Below, in pieces: positions 5,948 to 7,829 of a DNA stretch of 7,829 nt (position 1 is its first letter; every line of letters begins with the position of its first letter). Location: NCBI GenBank assembly GCA_019100305.1, contig JAHRHW010000205.1, positions 1 through 7,829 of the forward strand, written 5' to 3'. Source of the DNA: Candidatus Thiodiazotropha taylori. GTDB lineage: Bacteria; Pseudomonadota; Gammaproteobacteria; Chromatiales; Chromatiaceae. Below the pieces are notes generated by a model that saw only the letters and a program-made list of their open reading frames with translations, was not told the origin of the DNA and did no database searches. The translations under genes were made by a program, and so were the position numbers.

Positions 5948-7402
5948 TCAATCATCCAGTTCAACCTTATCGATAGTTCCATCAATATCCTCATCCTCCA
6001 GCTTGACGGTGCTACCAACGCTCAGCTCGGAGAAAAACTGCTCCATGCTCACTGATTCTTCATCAATCTCATATTCTGCTGAGGCATCAAGCGGAAATGT
6101 CACACCGAGCAGGGTCACAGAGCCAGCCGAAGCATAGGCTTCAAGTGGGGCTTCGATCTCCATATCCGAGCCTTCATCCTCTCTTTTGGCCTTCACAGCA
6201 GTCACTTCACCGGCCGACTGGATCGCTTCGATTTCGATGAAATCTCCAGACATCAGCTCACTCAGATTGAAGCTGTCATCACCATCCAGATCCGAATCCG
6301 AGTCATCCTTGTAGTAAGTGGCATTGTTAAACTGCACCATCAGAGATCTCCCACCACCCAGATCCAGCGTCACCGTGCCGTTTTTCTCATCGGTCGCCGT
6401 CACACTGCTGACGGCCGCCTCTATCTCTATCTCACCACCTTCTGATTCAACCTTTTCGGCGACCAGAAGCTCCCCCTGCATATGACCTTCCACCTCGAGT
6501 CGCATGCCCGCTGTTAAGCTGCCTTCGAGGCTTGAAGGCTTATAGACAGTGGTTGGGGAGACGACGAACTCAACACCATCCAGTGAGTAGACTTGGTCAC
6601 CGCTGACTACCAGAATACCTTCCAGCGAGATATCGTCATCACGATCCTCGAGACGATCGCTGTCTTCCGCTTCAATGTGCACGGCTTCCAAGCTACCGCC
6701 TTGATCTCTCAACTCCACTTCCACAAACAGCCCGACCGGGTCTTCGGGAATCTCGAGTTCAACCTGATCGCTTAACGGATAGGGGCCTGCGATCACGCCA
6801 TTCTGCAGTACCAGCGCAATGCCATCCTCATCATAGGAAGCCACAGTACCTTTGATCTCAAAATCATCCTCTCCATCCGACTGCAACTCAATGCGGGACG
6901 CGATAATCTGGCTACCATCGAAGTAACCACTCACTTCCAACTCCTGCCCTTCGGCCAGACCCTGGTAACTGGCGCCATCGTCAAATACCGTCTCATTGAT
7001 GTCAGCCAGTACTGCCATTCCCAATATGGTAAAGGTTGTCAGCGTGTCTCCCGGAACCAGACTTCCGCTATCGATCGGTCCCTCCAGGTCGTCATCATAT
7101 TCAATATGCTCCGCTATCCCTGTCGTACCATCGTCACTCACCTGCCCTTCGACCCGTACCACCATACCCAGGCCCAAAGCGCTGTCATCAAACTCCTGCT
7201 CGCCATCCACCTCATAGCTGGTCTGGCTGGTATCAAATTTAATCCCATTGACATAGACACTGCCAAAACCGTCGATTCTGCCGACAGTTGTTACAGATGA
7301 ATCACTGCTACTACTACTGTCACCACCACCTCCTCCACCACAGGATCCGAGACCGGTGGCAATGGCAACCATCAAACAAGAAATTTTCTTATACCGTGTC
7401 AT
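5948..7402 (-). CDS. Acidic DUF5666 repeat lipoprotein
   Basis: The product has 484 residues. A short basic N-terminus (MTRYKK) and hydrophobic stretch lead to a lipobox LGSC with the lipidated cysteine at 21. Glycine at +2 (not aspartate) suggests transfer to the outer membrane. A Gly6 and Ser-rich linker follows (22-36). The rest is about six imperfect repeats of 60-85 residues, near 38-105, 106-176, 181-245, 257-320, 323-408 and 414-484. Each repeat opens with an I-x-G-type strand, has a middle 'G-x-x-V-x-V-x-G' strand, and closes with 'A-x-x-I/V-E' before an acidic linker. This is the DUF5666 (PF18914-like) pattern, a small beta-domain of unknown role. Aspartate and glutamate are very abundant, so calcium or cation binding is conceivable. 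The start is certain: GGGAGG (7410-7415) lies seven bases before the ATG. It has its own promoter (near 7492-7519) and its own terminator (5829-5865). Confidence 0.88.
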   Translation of the reverse strand: MTRYKKISCLMVAIATGLGSCGGGGGGDSSSSSDSSVTTVGRIDGFGSVYVNGIKFDTSQTSYEVDGEQEFDDSALGLGMVVRVEGQVSDDGTTGIAEHIEYDDDLEGPIDSGSLVPGDTLTTFTILGMAVLADINETVFDDGASYQGLAEGQELEVSGYFDGSQIIASRIELQSDGEDDFEIKGTVASYDEDGIALVLQNGVIAGPYPLSDQVELEIPEDPVGLFVEVELRDQGGSLEAVHIEAEDSDRLEDRDDDISLEGILVVSGDQVYSLDGVEFVVSPTTVYKPSSLEGSLTAGMRLEVEGHMQGELLVAEKVESEGGEIEIEAAVSSVTATDEKNGTVTLDLGGGRSLMVQFNNATYYKDDSDSDLDGDDSFNLSELMSGDFIEIEAIQSAGEVTAVKAKREDEGSDMEIEAPLEAYASAGSVTLLGVTFPLDASAEYEIDEESVSMEQFFSELSVGSTVKLEDEDIDGTIDKVELDD

Positions 7403-7460
7403 GGCCTTTCCTCCCGCTGGTTAGGGCCAGATGCGCTGAAGCAATCCTTAATCAAATCTT

Positions 7461-7482
7461 AAAAAATGGGAATTATTTCCCA
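7461..7482 (-). promoter_or_regulatory. Leader hairpin followed by U tract, attenuator-like
   Basis: In the predicted leader of the lipoprotein mRNA, TGGGAA and TTCCCA form a six-base-pair stem with a four-base loop (7482-7467 on the minus strand), followed directly by six T residues. It begins only a few bases after the predicted transcription start. It has the form of a small intrinsic terminator, but the stem is short and half A-U, so efficient termination is doubtful; it may equally be a DNA-level operator or a 5' stabilising hairpin. Confidence 0.35.
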
Positions 7483-7486
7483 ATAT

Positions 7487-7519
7487 TGAGAATTATAGCG
7501 TCCATTCTCATAACTGCAA
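7487..7519 (-). promoter_or_regulatory. Sigma70-type promoter of the DUF5666 lipoprotein, with overlapping inverted repeat
   Basis: On the minus strand a consensus TATAAT (7497-7492) stands 16 bases from TTGCAG (7519-7514), with a run of eight T residues just upstream that could act as an UP element. Initiation near 7485 gives a leader of about 82 bases. The -10 box overlaps one arm of the inverted repeat TGAGAAT/ATTCTCA (7487-7493 with 7504-7510), so a repressor bound there would block RNA polymerase. The regulator is unknown. Confidence 0.55.
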
Positions 7520-7648
7520 GAAAAAAAACAGCGACGGGAATGAATGCAAAATATTGATTTAACTCAATAAAATAAATTACGGTGTTATTTTGGTAATTAA
7601 ACGGATGACTCTGATATCGATTCAGATTGGTATACGAGCGTGATTTAA

Positions 7649-7824
7649 GCGGTATACAGACAGTTCGCCGAGTTTCAGGAATTCAATCCAGCCTTTGAAC
7701 AAGGCGTGGTCCGCGAAGAGAGCCTGCTCTCATCGAAAATCACCAAAATGGGGATTATGGCTGGGCTTCAGAGGTGGTCATCGAACGGTTTGGCAAGCGG
7801 GCCGGAAACGGTGACTATGATTAG
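7649..7824 (+). pseudogene. Frameshifted coding remnant without start codon
   Basis: Two overlapping plus-strand frames are both protein-like. The first opens just after TAA 7646 and reads QFAEFQEFNPAFEQGVVREE to about 7740. The second reads ALIENHQNGDYGWASEVVIE and on to NGDYD with a TAG stop at 7822-7824. Neither has an ATG start in its plausible part, and there is no ribosome site. The simplest reading is the tail of a gene that lost its 5' end and suffered one frameshift between about 7720 and 7745. I do not recognise the family. Confidence 0.25.
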
Positions 7825-7829
7825 ATCTC

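Larger units (their letters stand above)
7403..7829. other. Promoter region of the lipoprotein gene, AT-rich spacer and coding debris
   Basis: No intact gene. The stretch 7403-7530 is the lipoprotein's leader and promoter, 7530-7640 is AT-rich spacer with no recognisable feature, and 7649-7829 holds a broken plus-strand coding remnant. The 7-base word GGTATAC occurs twice (7629-7635 and 7651-7657), 22 bases apart. Confidence 0.55.

Noticed and set aside
7288..7557. 89-codon plus-strand frame across the lipoprotein start and promoter
   Set aside because: It is antisense to a secure gene and to its promoter; its His/Tyr-rich start is the complement of the Gly/Ser linker codons.

Overview
The window looks like a chromosomal piece of a free-living or symbiotic gammaproteobacterium. 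The main evidence is a two-domain ArgA that follows the Escherichia coli enzyme almost end to end (including its YNYQRKSKV tail) directly behind an ArgE of the same type. The genus cannot be fixed from the sequence. There is no rRNA, tRNA, CRISPR array, full insertion sequence or phage module.

Layout, left to right. (1) 1-276, minus: the first 92 codons of a PilZ-domain protein, cut by the window edge. (2) 579-3080, plus: argE then argA, 27 bases apart, the last and first enzymes of the acetylated (linear) route to ornithine. (3) 3081-3965: mostly non-coding, but with a 46-residue single-span membrane protein (3230-3370) behind a good ribosome site, a decayed minus-strand reading frame (3470-3592), a 124-base MITE-like element (3616-3739) with perfect 12-base terminal inverted repeats, and a 14-base perfect palindrome. 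(4) 3966-4433, plus: a bacteriohemerythrin with all seven iron ligands. (5) 4556-5719, minus: a six-span membrane protein with a GGDEF domain whose catalytic motif is broken (GEKVF) but whose RxxD inhibitory site survives. (6) 5948-7402, minus: an acidic lipoprotein built of about six DUF5666-like repeats, with its own promoter, leader and intrinsic terminator. (7) 7403-7829: that gene's promoter region, then a broken plus-strand coding remnant up to the edge.

How the genes fit together. argE and argA look like one transcription unit. The others appear to be separately controlled. Two are cyclic-di-GMP proteins (PilZ receptor, GGDEF receptor-like protein) and one is a diiron O2-binding protein, so the region has a signalling flavour, but no operon links them. 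The strongest unusual observations are the GGDEF domain with lost active site and kept I-site, the terminator lying inside the apparent 5' end of that gene (which decides its start), the -10 box buried in an inverted repeat plus an attenuator-like leader in front of the repeat lipoprotein, and the MITE next to a dying reading frame. I did not find a clearly new multi-gene system.
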